Counted from the first letter of the stretch, positions 7,628 to 17,127 are shown. The stretch is DNA of 64,000 bases from F23-D06 sp963603365 (GCA_963603365.1 CAVCMI010000011.1:8609-72608); one strand, 5' to 3'. Translations and numbers: made by a program. The notes: generated by a model not told the origin, from the letters alone.

Positions 7628-8260
7628 ATGAACAGGATTTTTTTCAACGATTTTGTCAGTGTCAAAGACAAAGATGAGGCGAAACAGACGCTGCTCGACT
7701 TGCAGAAGAAGTACCCTGCCTCGTCGATGGTCAGTTTCTTCTGTCTTAAACTATTGTCATCCAGAATATTGTCGCGCAACCGCAACAGATTGCTCCTTAC
7801 GTTGTCAGACATACACCGCTTCTATCAGTTCTCGGCAGAGTTCGAGCCTGTAGTGCAGACTGAAAGGCCTCGGATGAACGTATTGCTGACGGCGGCTTCC
7901 AGGGTTTCAAAACAGCCCGAATCGCAGCCGGTTTTTGTGCGCCATCCCGCAGAAAACCACAACCAACGACAGGAACTGATTGACCAACTGATCGAAAAAT
8001 TCTCTAAAGACGCTCCAAGAATCATCTATTCGCCTGAAACGCACGATGCGGAAGCCAATTACGGAGCCGACAGTCTTGAAGATGATCCTAATATCGTAAG
8101 TGAAACATTGGCAAAGATTTATGCAGAGCAGGGATGCTTCGGCAAAGCCGTGCAGATGTACGAAATTTTAAAGTTGCATTTTCCAGAAAAAAATCGTTAC
8201 TTTGCAGCCCAAATTGAAAAACTGCAAAAAGAGCAGGAAATTCAAGACGAGAAGAATTAA
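7628..8260 (+). CDS. Cytosolic TPR-like protein upstream of secG
   Basis: 210 aa from the ATG at 7628; codons before this lie in the promoter. No signal peptide or membrane segment. Residues ~10-75 are helical (TLLDLQKKYPASSM is TPR-like), a charged and disordered middle follows (~85-150), and residues ~165-195 form one clear TPR-type helix pair (SETLAKIYAEQGCFGKAVQMYEIL). Short TPR proteins beside secG occur across Bacteroidales. The function is unknown; a link to secretion is guessed from position only. Confidence 0.7.
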   Translation: MNRIFFNDFVSVKDKDEAKQTLLDLQKKYPASSMVSFFCLKLLSSRILSRNRNRLLLTLSDIHRFYQFSAEFEPVVQTERPRMNVLLTAASRVSKQPESQPVFVRHPAENHNQRQELIDQLIEKFSKDAPRIIYSPETHDAEANYGADSLEDDPNIVSETLAKIYAEQGCFGKAVQMYEILKLHFPEKNRYFAAQIEKLQKEQEIQDEKN

Positions 8261-8290
8261 AACATAATATTAAAAAGTAAATTAAAAACG

Positions 8291-8590
8291 ATGTTTACAC
8301 TTTGTGTCATATTGATCATTCTGGCCTGCGTAGTGCTGTCTTTTGTGATTTTAATCCAGAACTCTAAAGGCGGCGGCCTCGCATCAAATTTCGCCTCGTC
8401 AAACCAGATCATGGGCGTGCGCAAGACGACCGATGTCCTCGAAAAGGCAACTTGGGGAATCGCCACGTTCATTATGGTTCTCTGTTTTGTATGTGCGTTT
8501 ATGTCAAAAAGCGAAGTCAAATCACTGAATGCCAACAATTACCAAACAGAGCAGACCCAAAATGGCAGCGACACGCAGAACCAAGAGTAA
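8291..8590 (+). CDS. secG: Preprotein translocase subunit SecG
   Basis: 99 aa. Accessory membrane subunit of SecYEG. Two membrane segments (about 3-22 and 53-72) flank the conserved cytosolic loop QNSKGGGLASNF, the SecG signature, then a G-rich turn and KTTDVLEKATW. A polar tail of ~25 residues closes it. It follows the TPR-like gene by 30 bases and ends at a terminator. Confidence 0.92.
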   Translation: MFTLCVILIILACVVLSFVILIQNSKGGGLASNFASSNQIMGVRKTTDVLEKATWGIATFIMVLCFVCAFMSKSEVKSLNANNYQTEQTQNGSDTQNQE

Positions 8591-8612
8591 CGCAGCATTT
8601 TGACGGAAATTC

Positions 8613-8650
8613 AAAGACATGCAACACCCCGATGGTGCTGTATGTCTTTT
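8613..8650 (+). terminator. Intrinsic terminator after secG
   Basis: Hairpin AAAGACAT...ATGTCTTT with an inner CACC/GGTG stem, a CCGAT loop and trailing T residues, 23 bases after the secG stop. Confidence 0.75.
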
Positions 8651-8676
8651 ATTATGAATAATTATATAGTTTCAGT

Positions 8677-10152
8677 ATGAATATTAAGCATGAGAATGTT
8701 CCTGGCCAGGTACAGGAAGTGACGTTTGAAATCAACAAGGAAGACTATGCAGCCAGTCTTGAGGCCGCCCTGAAAAAACAAAGACGGAACGTGCAGATTC
8801 CAGGATTCCGCCCCGGAAACGCTCCGATGAGCATTGTGAAAAAAATGTACGAGAAGTCACTTCTTGTTCAGGAAATCGACAGACTTGTCAATGAAAACAT
8901 GGACAAGTTCATGAAAGACAACAACGTCAAATACATCTTAGAGCCTCTCCCTGTCGAAAACAAGACGAAAGCCGATTTCGACGCCGCCGACAGCTTTGAG
9001 TTCGTCTATGAATACGCACTTGCCCCTGTTGTGGACATCGATTATGCAAAACTGCCTGAAATCATTGACTTCAGGATAGTCCCCTCTGACGAGGACTGCA
9101 AGAAATACATCGACAACCTCCGCAAACGCCACGGCAAATACTCCGAACCCGAAACCATTGAAGACGGCGACAATGTTTCCGTCAAATATGGCGAAGGCAA
9201 GGAAGGCTATATCGCACTTGAACTGATCACCCCGGAGGCCCGCAAAGAGTTTACCGGCAAAAAAACCGGCGACCCGGTGACGCTTCCGTTGAGGAAAGCC
9301 TTCAACAACAACTATGACCTTGCCCGTTTCCTCCGCATCGAGGACAAAGATCTTGAGGAGGGCAACGATTACAATTATGAATTGACCATTTCCCACATCG
9401 GACGGATTGAACTCGCTGAAATAAACGACGATTTCTTCAAGAAAGCGTTCCCTGACGGCTCTGTGACGAACGAGGACCAACTGAAAGACAAGGTGTTTGC
9501 CGACTTCCAAGAGCACTATGCCCAAGAGATAGACCGCAAGTTCATGAACGACGCCATCGAGATGCTTGTGAACAATGTGGACGTGGAATTGCCCGATGAT
9601 TTCATCAAACGCTATATCCTCCTTGCACAGAAGGATATGACCGAAGAGAAGCTTAATGAGCAATATGACGAGATCAGAAAGTCATTCAAGTGGCAGATTC
9701 TTGAGGGAAAACTGGTTGAGGGTGAGGACGTACGCGTCAATGCCGACGAGGTGAAGGATTATTTCCGCCAGTATTTCATCAACAACTATTTTGCGGGTTT
9801 CAATGCTGAAGATGTCGCTCCAAGAATTGATGAATTGGTAAAACAGGCAATGGGGAACAAAGAGAACCTCAAAAAGGTGTATGACCAGCTTTATGATGCA
9901 AAATTAGTCAAAGTTCTCCGCTCAAAACTGAATCTGAAGGCACAAGAGGGCAACATTGACGCATTTGTAGATTTGCTGGTCGGACGCGACAAAAAAGCCG
10001 AGTCTAAAGAGGAGGAAGAAGCCCCCAAGAAAAGCTCTCCCAAGAAATCCTCCGCCAAGTCTGAAGGAAAAACAGTGGAGGGTTCAGAAGAGACAGTCGA
10101 AAAGCCCAAAAAGGCAGCAGCAAAGAGAACAAAGAAAACCACAGAACAATAA
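8677..10152 (+). CDS. tig: Trigger factor
   Basis: 491 aa. Ribosome-bound chaperone and peptidyl-prolyl isomerase. The N-terminal domain has the ribosome-binding loop as PGFRPGNAP (about residues 46-54). The PPIase-like region is short and diverged, and the helical C-terminal domain follows to ~435. The last ~50 residues are a low-complexity tail alternating E-rich and K/S/A-rich blocks (EEEEAPKKSS, KKAAAKRTKK), absent from the classic proteobacterial form. clpP follows after 9 bases, giving the common tig-clpP-clpX order. Confidence 0.92.
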   Translation: MNIKHENVPGQVQEVTFEINKEDYAASLEAALKKQRRNVQIPGFRPGNAPMSIVKKMYEKSLLVQEIDRLVNENMDKFMKDNNVKYILEPLPVENKTKADFDAADSFEFVYEYALAPVVDIDYAKLPEIIDFRIVPSDEDCKKYIDNLRKRHGKYSEPETIEDGDNVSVKYGEGKEGYIALELITPEARKEFTGKKTGDPVTLPLRKAFNNNYDLARFLRIEDKDLEEGNDYNYELTISHIGRIELAEINDDFFKKAFPDGSVTNEDQLKDKVFADFQEHYAQEIDRKFMNDAIEMLVNNVDVELPDDFIKRYILLAQKDMTEEKLNEQYDEIRKSFKWQILEGKLVEGEDVRVNADEVKDYFRQYFINNYFAGFNAEDVAPRIDELVKQAMGNKENLKKVYDQLYDAKLVKVLRSKLNLKAQEGNIDAFVDLLVGRDKKAESKEEEEAPKKSSPKKSSAKSEGKTVEGSEETVEKPKKAAAKRTKKTTEQ

Positions 10153-10161
10153 TCTGCACGA

Positions 10162-10839
10162 ATGATGATAAACGATGAATTCAGAAAGTACGCGCTGAAG
10201 CAGCATGGCATCAGCAGCATGAAGATGGACAGTTATGTTTCGATGATGCGGAACTACATCACGCCCTACATCATTGAAGAGCGTCCGATGAACATCACCC
10301 AACTGGATGTGTTCTCGCGTCTGATGAAAGAACGCATCATCTTTCTCGGCGTACCGATTGATGATGATGTTGCAAACATCATTCAAGCGCAGCTTCTCTT
10401 TCTTGAATCCCAGGATCCTGACAGAGACATCCAGATATATTTGAACAGTCCTGGGGGACAAGTTTATTCAGGGCTCGGCATCTATGACACCATCCAGTAT
10501 ATCAAACCGGATGTCTCCACAATCTGCACGGGCATGGCCGCTTCAATGGCTGCCGTCATTCTCTGCGCCGGTGCCAAAGGTAAACGTTTTGCACTGCCCC
10601 ACTCCCGCGTGATGATCCACCAACCTATGGGCGGGACACAAGGACAGGCTTCCGACATCGAGATCGAGGCCCAGGAGATCATGAAAATCAAAAGGGAATT
10701 GTACGATATCATTGCGGAGCACACCGGAAAAGACTTTGAACAGGTTTGGAAAGACTGCGACCGCGACCATTGGATGATTGCTGCCGAAGCTAAAGAGTAC
10801 GGACTGATTGACCAGATACTCTCAAAAGACCGCCAATAG
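10162..10839 (+). CDS. clpP: ATP-dependent Clp protease proteolytic subunit
   Basis: 225 aa. Serine peptidase that forms the double-heptamer degradation chamber used by ClpX. The catalytic triad can be read as Ser128 (GMAASMAA), His153 (MIHQP) and Asp202 (DRD). About 30 extra residues precede the mature-like core, consistent with an N-terminal propeptide. Three bases separate it from clpX, so the pair is co-translated. Confidence 0.96.
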   Translation: MMINDEFRKYALKQHGISSMKMDSYVSMMRNYITPYIIEERPMNITQLDVFSRLMKERIIFLGVPIDDDVANIIQAQLLFLESQDPDRDIQIYLNSPGGQVYSGLGIYDTIQYIKPDVSTICTGMAASMAAVILCAGAKGKRFALPHSRVMIHQPMGGTQGQASDIEIEAQEIMKIKRELYDIIAEHTGKDFEQVWKDCDRDHWMIAAEAKEYGLIDQILSKDRQ

Positions 10840-10842
10840 TTT

Positions 10843-12093
10843 ATGGCCAAGAACAAACACAACGACAGGACTTGCGGTTTCTGCGGACGTCCCGTTCCTG
10901 AAAACGAGTTCCTGATAGGCGGGTTTTCAGGTAGTATGATATGCGGAAATTGTGTCAAAGCCATCAACGACATTATGCGTATCCAGGAGGCGCAAGAGAA
11001 CGAAAAGTCGCTTGCCACTCTGAAAGTCAACCTGCCAAAGCCACACGAGATCAAGGCTAAACTTGACGAGTATGTCATAGGCCAGGACGAGGCCAAGAAG
11101 GTTATCGCAGTGGCCGTATATAACCACTACAAGCGCCTGATACAGGACACATCTTCCGAAGACAAGGAGGTGGAGATTGAAAAGTCGAATATCTTGATGA
11201 TAGGCGATACAGGTACGGGAAAGACGCTTTTGGCCAGAACGATAGCCAGGTTGCTGGACGTGCCTTTCTGCATTGCTGACGCAACGGTCTTCACCGAAGC
11301 CGGCTATGTGGGCGAAGATGTGGAAAGCATCCTCACCCGTTTGCTGCAGGCGGCCGACTATGATGTTCCCAGCGCAGAACGCGGCATTGTCTTCATCGAT
11401 GAAATTGACAAGATTGCGCGCAAAGGCGCTGACAATCCCTCTATCACCCGCGATGTCTCTGGCGAGGGCGTCCAGCAGTCGTTGCTCAAACTTCTGGAGG
11501 GTTCAATGGTGAATGTGCCGCCAAAAGGGGGCAGGAAACATCCCGAACAGGAGTTCATTCACATCAACACCCGGAATATCCTTTTCATCGCCAGCGGTGC
11601 ATTCAACAATCTGTCACAGATCATCAGCGAACGAATGAACACCAATGCCATCGGCTACAACAAGAAAAACCGAACTGTCGACAAGTCGAATATGCTGAAG
11701 TATGTTTCGGCTCAAGATGTCAAGCAATTCGGGCTGATTCCGGAACTGTGCGGACGCTTTCCTGTCATTACGTCGTTGGACCCGCTCGATGCCACCGCCT
11801 TGAAACAAATCCTCACCAAGCCCAAGAACGCTTTGGTGAAGCAGTATATGAAACTCTTCAAGATGGACGGCATAAACCTCGTTTTCGATGACGATGCGCT
11901 GGACTATATGGTTCAGAAAGCCATTGATTTGAAACTCGGCGCACGCGGACTGAGGGCTATCGTGGAAAAGATCATGACCGATGCCATGTACGATTTCCCC
12001 AGTTTGAATCGCCGCAAAATGTCTGTGACGCTAAACTATGCCCGCGAGCAATTTGAAAAATCCATATTCTCATTCTCCGACAAACAGGCATAG
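10843..12093 (+). CDS. clpX: Clp protease ATP-binding subunit ClpX
   Basis: 416 aa. AAA+ unfoldase for ClpP. The N-terminal zinc-binding domain has the Cys pairs CGFCG and CGNC (about 12-40). The AAA+ module has Walker A GDTGTGKT, Walker B FIDEIDK, the pore loop GYVGEDVE and the RKGADNPSITRDVSGEGVQQ region. The C-terminal small domain carries GARGLRAI. The last 58 bases overlap the end of the convergent glycosyltransferase gene. Confidence 0.96.
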   Translation: MAKNKHNDRTCGFCGRPVPENEFLIGGFSGSMICGNCVKAINDIMRIQEAQENEKSLATLKVNLPKPHEIKAKLDEYVIGQDEAKKVIAVAVYNHYKRLIQDTSSEDKEVEIEKSNILMIGDTGTGKTLLARTIARLLDVPFCIADATVFTEAGYVGEDVESILTRLLQAADYDVPSAERGIVFIDEIDKIARKGADNPSITRDVSGEGVQQSLLKLLEGSMVNVPPKGGRKHPEQEFIHINTRNILFIASGAFNNLSQIISERMNTNAIGYNKKNRTVDKSNMLKYVSAQDVKQFGLIPELCGRFPVITSLDPLDATALKQILTKPKNALVKQYMKLFKMDGINLVFDDDALDYMVQKAIDLKLGARGLRAIVEKIMTDAMYDFPSLNRRKMSVTLNYAREQFEKSIFSFSDKQA

Positions 12094-13517
12094 ACGATGA
12101 AATTGTCGTCTTCGTACACCACAAGCAAGTCAAACGACGGTACCGACGGTTTATGCTTGTCGATTACAACAAAACTACGGACGTTCGGGGCTCGTTTGAC
12201 CTGCGATACCGCACAAAGTTTTTCCGCAATCTCATCTCCACGGCACGACCATCCTTTCCGGTGGGAGAAATATAGCATCTGTCCGTTCCCGTCACCATTT
12301 ACGATGATGATATCTTGCCTTTTGCTGCATTTGTCCATCACTTTTTCGAGATCAAGGAGATAACAGGACTCTTTTTTAAGGATAAAGTCCTGGTGTTGGT
12401 TGGCAATGCCTTCGGCGACAACGGCTGCCGCAAGCAACGGAACAGCCCATTTCCACCGTATTGAAGTCAATGCGTAGGCAGCAACCGTCGCCATCACAGG
12501 CACAAAAGGTATCATATAGTAGTTCTGCTCATAGAAGCTGCCCCCCGACTTGATGATATAGAGCACGAAGACGGAAAACGGGCAGAGGAAAAAAGCCATC
12601 ATCTTACGGTCTCTGCGCTTGAATATCTGAAACAGCCCGGCGGCGGACAAGAAAAAACCTATATAGCCGCAGAAGCCGTCAAAACAGAAACGGTGTACTA
12701 TTTGCGGAATATGACGGGCACAATCTGTCAAACCTGTCAGGAACGGCACGCCTGAATTGTACCAATTATGATAATCGTGAACCAGCTTTTGATTCCATCC
12801 AAAATACCAAAGAAGCGTCAGGGCGACGGGAACAGCAGAGGCTATCACAACAAATCGTATTCGTTTGCGGTCAACAGTCTGTGAGAAAAGCAGTGGGACG
12901 AGGTATATGAAATACATGGCCGCCGGAATCTTGGAAAGAGAAGCCAACGAGGCGAAAAAAATGAACAGCAGCAAGTCATAGCGCCTGCCCTGCTTCAGGT
13001 AACGGCCTGCGAAATACATGCCAATGAACATCAGCGAAACACAATAGGTGTCAGGCATCATTTTGCGCGAGAACGAAAACCAAACGGACGAAAGCAGGAA
13101 CAGCACGGACAGCAACACTGCTTTTCGGTGGAAGCCGATTTGTTGCAGCAATTTGGCAAAGAAAAGCACCCCTAACGAAGAAACAACCAGATTGACAAGC
13201 CTTCCGTACCAGTCGCGGAATCCGAACATCTTAGACAAAAGGAAGTGCAGATAATTGAGCGAAGGGAATTCCATGGCCACGACTCCATCGCTGTCGCCGC
13301 AGTCGTCAACGCGCGGATAGAAGATGTTGGCATCGGTTTCATAAAAGTTGCGTGCCACCATCAGTCCGGTCACTTGCCTCCAGCTGTGCCCGGTCTCAAG
13401 CGGCGGATTTGTTATCCCATATAAGCGCACAAGAGCGAAAAGCAGCACATAAAACGCCACATTCGAGAAAAGGCTTTTCAGAGACAAAGAAATACGTTGG
13501 AAGAGAGGCGTCTTCAT
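12036..13517 (-). CDS. Polytopic membrane glycosyltransferase, GT39/ArnT-like
   Basis: 493 aa with about ten hydrophobic segments. Topology and the first loop (ETGHSWRQ, followed by a YPRVDDCGDSDG segment) resemble GT-C enzymes that take sugar from a polyprenyl phosphate donor; acceptor and sugar are unknown. A soluble C-terminal region of ~110 residues ends the protein. It is last in the acpP-fabF-rnc run, 14 bases after rnc. Its 3' end overlaps clpX by 58 bases on the opposite strand, and its final residues read from clpX coding sequence. Confidence 0.75.
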   Translation of the reverse strand: MKTPLFQRISLSLKSLFSNVAFYVLLFALVRLYGITNPPLETGHSWRQVTGLMVARNFYETDANIFYPRVDDCGDSDGVVAMEFPSLNYLHFLLSKMFGFRDWYGRLVNLVVSSLGVLFFAKLLQQIGFHRKAVLLSVLFLLSSVWFSFSRKMMPDTYCVSLMFIGMYFAGRYLKQGRRYDLLLFIFFASLASLSKIPAAMYFIYLVPLLFSQTVDRKRIRFVVIASAVPVALTLLWYFGWNQKLVHDYHNWYNSGVPFLTGLTDCARHIPQIVHRFCFDGFCGYIGFFLSAAGLFQIFKRRDRKMMAFFLCPFSVFVLYIIKSGGSFYEQNYYMIPFVPVMATVAAYALTSIRWKWAVPLLAAAVVAEGIANQHQDFILKKESCYLLDLEKVMDKCSKRQDIIIVNGDGNGQMLYFSHRKGWSCRGDEIAEKLCAVSQVKRAPNVRSFVVIDKHKPSVPSFDLLVVYEDDNFIVYACLSENENMDFSNCSRA

Positions 13518-13531
13518 TTCAGGCGCTCTTG

Positions 13532-14218
13532 TCAGGCGTTGGATTCCTTCATCTTGTTCAGCGCTTTCTCTGCTGCTGCCTGTTCTGCTTTCTTGACAGA
13601 AATGCCCATACCCTCTGCATAAAGTTCACCGTTTATGGCAAGACATGAACGGTATTGACGTTCTTTTTTCACAAGTTCAGAGGTAAAGTGGACATTATGT
13701 TTGGTTTTCTGCGCCCATATCATGATGCGGCTTTTAAAGTCATCATCAACCTCATGGATAGCATCAATATCGAGATGAACAAGGATAATGTTGTTGATAA
13801 GGATGTTGTAAGTTTTCTTGAAGCCTTGGTCAACATAGATAGCTCCGACTACCGCCTCGAAAGCATTGCCGTCAGCATAGACGGCAGCAGCATGGGCATG
13901 GATGCGGATCATGTCGTGCAGACCGATTTTGCAGGCGAGGGCATTGAGTCTGTTTCGGCACACGAGTTTGGACCGCATACGGGTCAGCGAACCTTCATCT
14001 TCGAGGGGGTATTTATGGAAAAGGAAATCTGCCACTACTGCGCCTAAAACCGCATCCCCGAGATATTCGAGTCTTTCGTTGTTCAGTCTTCCGCAAAACG
14101 CATCTACATTTGCGGCAGACCGATGCGTAAGAGCAGTCCTGTACACATCCGGATGCTTGATTCTAAAACCGAAAACATTGCGGAAATAGGTCCGAATTTC
14201 CTTGTCCGAATGTTCCAT
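13532..14218 (-). CDS. rnc: Ribonuclease III
   Basis: 228 aa. Cleaves double-stranded RNA in rRNA maturation and mRNA control. The catalytic signature NERLEYLGDAVLG sits near residues 43-55, and a second acidic cluster (AFEAVVGAIYVD) near 118-130 completes the metal site. The double-stranded RNA-binding domain occupies ~160-225, ending AEQAAAEKALNKM. It lies 5 bases after fabF in the usual acpP-fabF-rnc order. Confidence 0.94.
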   Translation of the reverse strand: MEHSDKEIRTYFRNVFGFRIKHPDVYRTALTHRSAANVDAFCGRLNNERLEYLGDAVLGAVVADFLFHKYPLEDEGSLTRMRSKLVCRNRLNALACKIGLHDMIRIHAHAAAVYADGNAFEAVVGAIYVDQGFKKTYNILINNIILVHLDIDAIHEVDDDFKSRIMIWAQKTKHNVHFTSELVKKERQYRSCLAINGELYAEGMGISVKKAEQAAAEKALNKMKESNA

Positions 14219-14223
14219 AGGCG

Positions 14224-15477
14224 TTACGGCTTGAATTTCTTGAAAAGCACGGAAACGTTATGTCCGCCGAAACCAAAAGAGTTAGTGATGCCAACATTGA
14301 CTTCACGGCTGACTGTAGTGTTAGCGGCATAATTCCAGTCTTGCGGCAATTTAGGGTCAAGGCGTTCGAGATTGATTGTCGGATGCATTATGCTGTCGCG
14401 GATTGAGAGAATGACGGCAATGCTTTCGATGGCGCCGCTGGCACCGAGCAGGTGACCTGTCATCGACTTGGTTGAGTTGAAAGTCATCTTGCGGGCGTGG
14501 TCGCCGAAAACGTTTTGAATGGCCACACATTCCGATATGTCGCCAAGAGGTGTTGATGTGGCGTGCATATTGATATAGTCAACCTCATCGGGTTCTACGT
14601 CTGCGGAACGGAGAGCCTGTCTCATAGAGAGGACGGCGCCGCCGCCGTTGGGGTCTGGAGCCGTGGCATGATAGGCGTCAGCAGACATCCCCACACCGCC
14701 GAGTTCTGCATAGATTGTAGCACCGCGGGCGATGGCGTGTTCCATCTCTTCCAAGATGAGGGTTGCGGAGCCCTCGCCCATTACAAAGCCGTCACGTTCC
14801 GCATCAAAGGGGCGTGAGGCTTTCTGTGGATTGTCGTTGCGGACAGAGAGAGCGTGCATGGCATCAAATCCGCCGATAGCCGTCTCGACAATGCATGCCT
14901 CTGTGCCTCCGGTGAACATCACATCGGCATTGCCGCTTTGTATCAGACGCATGGCATCGCCAATGGCGTTTCCGGACGAGGCGCAAGCGGAACTGGTGAC
15001 GTAAGCAGGGCCTTTAAGACCGAACTTGACTGAAATATAGCCGGCAACCATATCCGACAGCACTCTGATGATCAGGTAAGGGCTGAATCGCGGCGTATTT
15101 CCATTTTCGAAAAAGTCGTTAGCCCCTGCCATAATAGAAGAGAAGCCGCCTACGCCGGTTCCGTAGATGGCTCCTATTCTTGTTTTGTCCATAGATTCAA
15201 GGTCGAGCCCCGAGTCGCGCAGTGCCTGTATAGCCGTAACCATCGCATACTGGGCGCAAGGGTCCATCCGTTGAATCTCTTTTGGATTAAGGTAATCCGA
15301 AGCGATAAAGCCCTTTAATTCACACCCGAATTGAGTCTTAAATTTCTCGGGGTTGAACCGTGTTATAGCTGCAGCCCCTGAAACACCGTTCAGGAGGGCA
15401 TGCCAATATTGTGTTACATCATTTCCAACTGGAGTTAATGCACCCAAGCCGGTAACAACTACTCGTTTGAGCTTCAT
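14224..15477 (-). CDS. fabF: Beta-ketoacyl-ACP synthase II
   Basis: 417 aa. Condensing enzyme that elongates acyl-ACP with malonyl-ACP. The thiolase fold carries Cys165 in SSACASSGNAIGDA, with the two catalytic histidines in the NMHATSTPLGD and GHLLGASGAIE segments, and the glycine-rich GFGGHN near the end. The ATG at 15475-15477 lies 34 bases after acpP, the carrier that supplies its substrates. Confidence 0.96.
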   Translation of the reverse strand: MKLKRVVVTGLGALTPVGNDVTQYWHALLNGVSGAAAITRFNPEKFKTQFGCELKGFIASDYLNPKEIQRMDPCAQYAMVTAIQALRDSGLDLESMDKTRIGAIYGTGVGGFSSIMAGANDFFENGNTPRFSPYLIIRVLSDMVAGYISVKFGLKGPAYVTSSACASSGNAIGDAMRLIQSGNADVMFTGGTEACIVETAIGGFDAMHALSVRNDNPQKASRPFDAERDGFVMGEGSATLILEEMEHAIARGATIYAELGGVGMSADAYHATAPDPNGGGAVLSMRQALRSADVEPDEVDYINMHATSTPLGDISECVAIQNVFGDHARKMTFNSTKSMTGHLLGASGAIESIAVILSIRDSIMHPTINLERLDPKLPQDWNYAANTTVSREVNVGITNSFGFGGHNVSVLFKKFKP

Positions 15478-15511
15478 TAAAGGGAGCGTGTAGAAAGGTG
15501 ACTCTTAAACC

Positions 15512-15754
15512 CTATTTAGAAGAAAGTTTGTTTTCGATATAAGCGACAGCATCGCCTACCGTCGTAATCTTTTCGGTTTCTTCATCAGGAATCTTGATGC
15601 CAAAAACATTTTCGAATTCCATAATCAGTTCTACCGTATCAAGGGAGTCTGCGCCAAGGTCGTTGGTGAAACTTTTCTCTGGCGTCACATCAGCAGCGTC
15701 AACACTTAATTTTTCTGCAATGATGGATTGTACTTTTTCTAAAATTTCTGACAT
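15512..15754 (-). CDS. acpP: Acyl carrier protein
   Basis: 80 aa, acidic and helical. Carries growing acyl chains on a phosphopantetheine arm attached to Ser37 in the GADSLDTVEL motif. First gene of the acpP-fabF-rnc-glycosyltransferase run, transcribed from the -7 box at 15780-15787. Confidence 0.97.
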   Translation of the reverse strand: MSEILEKVQSIIAEKLSVDAADVTPEKSFTNDLGADSLDTVELIMEFENVFGIKIPDEETEKITTVGDAVAYIENKLSSK

Positions 15755-15779
15755 AGTTTTTTTGATTTAAAATATGGCG

Positions 15780-15787
15780 CAAAAATA
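15780..15787 (-). promoter_or_regulatory. -7 box for the acpP operon
   Basis: TATTTTTG on the minus strand; predicted start near 15773 and a ~19-nt leader. Confidence 0.6.
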
Positions 15788-15911
15788 CATATTTTTTTTT
15801 ACCGACAGAAAAAAACAATCAACTGAATATGTGAGAGTTATTTCCAAGAGTTGACACAAACCGGCAAATCGCAGGAGAATATTTGGAAGTTTAGTGCAAC
15901 TACTGACAAAC

Positions 15912-15942
15912 AAAGAGAGAACCCTTATCGGGTTCTCTCTTT
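15912..15942 (-). terminator. Intrinsic terminator after rpsS
   Basis: Perfect 13-bp stem AAAGAGAGAACCC / GGGTTCTCTCTTT with a 5-nt loop, 59 bases past the rpsS stop. It closes the ribosomal gene cluster before rplV could follow. Confidence 0.8.
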
Positions 15943-16001
15943 ATAATAAATTACAAAAAATATACTAATATCCGAAAGAATCAAGAGATACTCTTCGGGC
16001 T

Positions 16002-16280
16002 CTATCTGGAGCCTTTGTCCTTGCTTCCTGCGTGTCCTCTGAAGATACGTGTCGGGGCGAACTCACCGAGTTTGTGGCCGACCATATTTTCAGTGACATA
16101 AACGGGAATGAACTTGTTGCCGTTATGCACAGCGATAGTGAGTCCGACAAAGTCGGGAGAGATCATCGAAGCGCGGGACCAGGTCTTGATCGTGCTTTTC
16201 TTTCCAGATTCCTGAGCGGCTATCACACGTTGTTCCAGTTTGTAATGAATATAGGGACCTTTTTTTAATGAACGACTCAT
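16002..16280 (-). CDS. rpsS: 30S ribosomal protein S19
   Basis: 92 aa, full length. Binds 16S rRNA in the 30S head with S13. Opens MSRSLKKGPYI and contains IRTWSRAS-type (IKTWSRASMI) and VGHKLGEFAPTR motifs. It is the last gene of this cluster: instead of the usual rplV it is followed by a terminator and then acpP. Confidence 0.97.
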   Translation of the reverse strand: MSRSLKKGPYIHYKLEQRVIAAQESGKKSTIKTWSRASMISPDFVGLTIAVHNGNKFIPVYVTENMVGHKLGEFAPTRIFRGHAGSKDKGSR

Positions 16281-16297
16281 AGTTTAGGGGTTTTAGG

Positions 16298-17122
16298 TTA
16301 TTTCTTTCTTCTTTCGATAATATACTGCGTAGAATTCTTCTTCGGGTGTCTTGTTTTGTAGCCCTTGGAAGGAATGCCTTTGCGGGTACGCGGATGTCCG
16401 CCGGAAGCACGGCCTTCGCCGCCGCCCATCGGGTGGTCAACCGGGTTCATGACAACGCCACGGTTGCGCGGGCGTCTGCCGAGCCAGCGGCTTCTGCCGG
16501 CTTTGCCGGACACCTCGAGGCTGTGGTCACCGTTAGAGACGATGCCGATGGTGGCCTTGCAAGCGCAGAGAATCATACGGGTCTCTCCGGAAGGCAGTTT
16601 GATGATGGCATACTTTCCGTCGCGAGACATCAGTTGAGCGTAAGAGCCTGCGCTGCGTGCGATTTTGGCTCCTTGACCAGGACACATCTCGATGTTGTGG
16701 ATGATGGAGCCGAAAGGAACTTCACCTAAGGGGAGACAGTTGCCCAAGTCAGGGGATACGCCTGAACCGCTTACGATAACTTGGCCAACCTTAAGTCCGT
16801 GGGGAGCTACAATGTAGCGTTTTTCGCCGTCTGCATAAAAGACCAATGCGATGCGTGCGGAGCGGTTAGGGTCGTACTCGATAGTCTTTACAGTTGCAGG
16901 AACACCATCCTTGTTGCGTTTGAAATCGATGATACGGTACATCTGTTTGTGTCCGCCTCCGCGGTAGCGGACCGTCATTTTACCACTGTTGTTTCTTCCG
17001 CCTGTCCTGTGTTTCGGACACAGCAAGCTCTTTTCGGGCGTGCTGGTGGTAATGTCATCAAATGCGCTGATTACTTTGAAGCGCTGACCCGGCGTTACTG
17101 GTTTGTACTTCTTTAATGCCAT
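16298..17122 (-). CDS. rplB: 50S ribosomal protein L2
   Basis: 274 aa. Part of the peptidyl transferase centre and subunit bridge. Contains the N-terminal OB domain, the SH3-like domain and the C-terminal MNPVDHPMGGGEGR signature with the catalytically important histidine, then the basic tail. Five bases separate it from rplW. Confidence 0.97.
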   Translation of the reverse strand: MALKKYKPVTPGQRFKVISAFDDITTSTPEKSLLCPKHRTGGRNNSGKMTVRYRGGGHKQMYRIIDFKRNKDGVPATVKTIEYDPNRSARIALVFYADGEKRYIVAPHGLKVGQVIVSGSGVSPDLGNCLPLGEVPFGSIIHNIEMCPGQGAKIARSAGSYAQLMSRDGKYAIIKLPSGETRMILCACKATIGIVSNGDHSLEVSGKAGRSRWLGRRPRNRGVVMNPVDHPMGGGEGRASGGHPRTRKGIPSKGYKTRHPKKNSTQYIIERRKK

Positions 17123-17127
17123 CTTTT

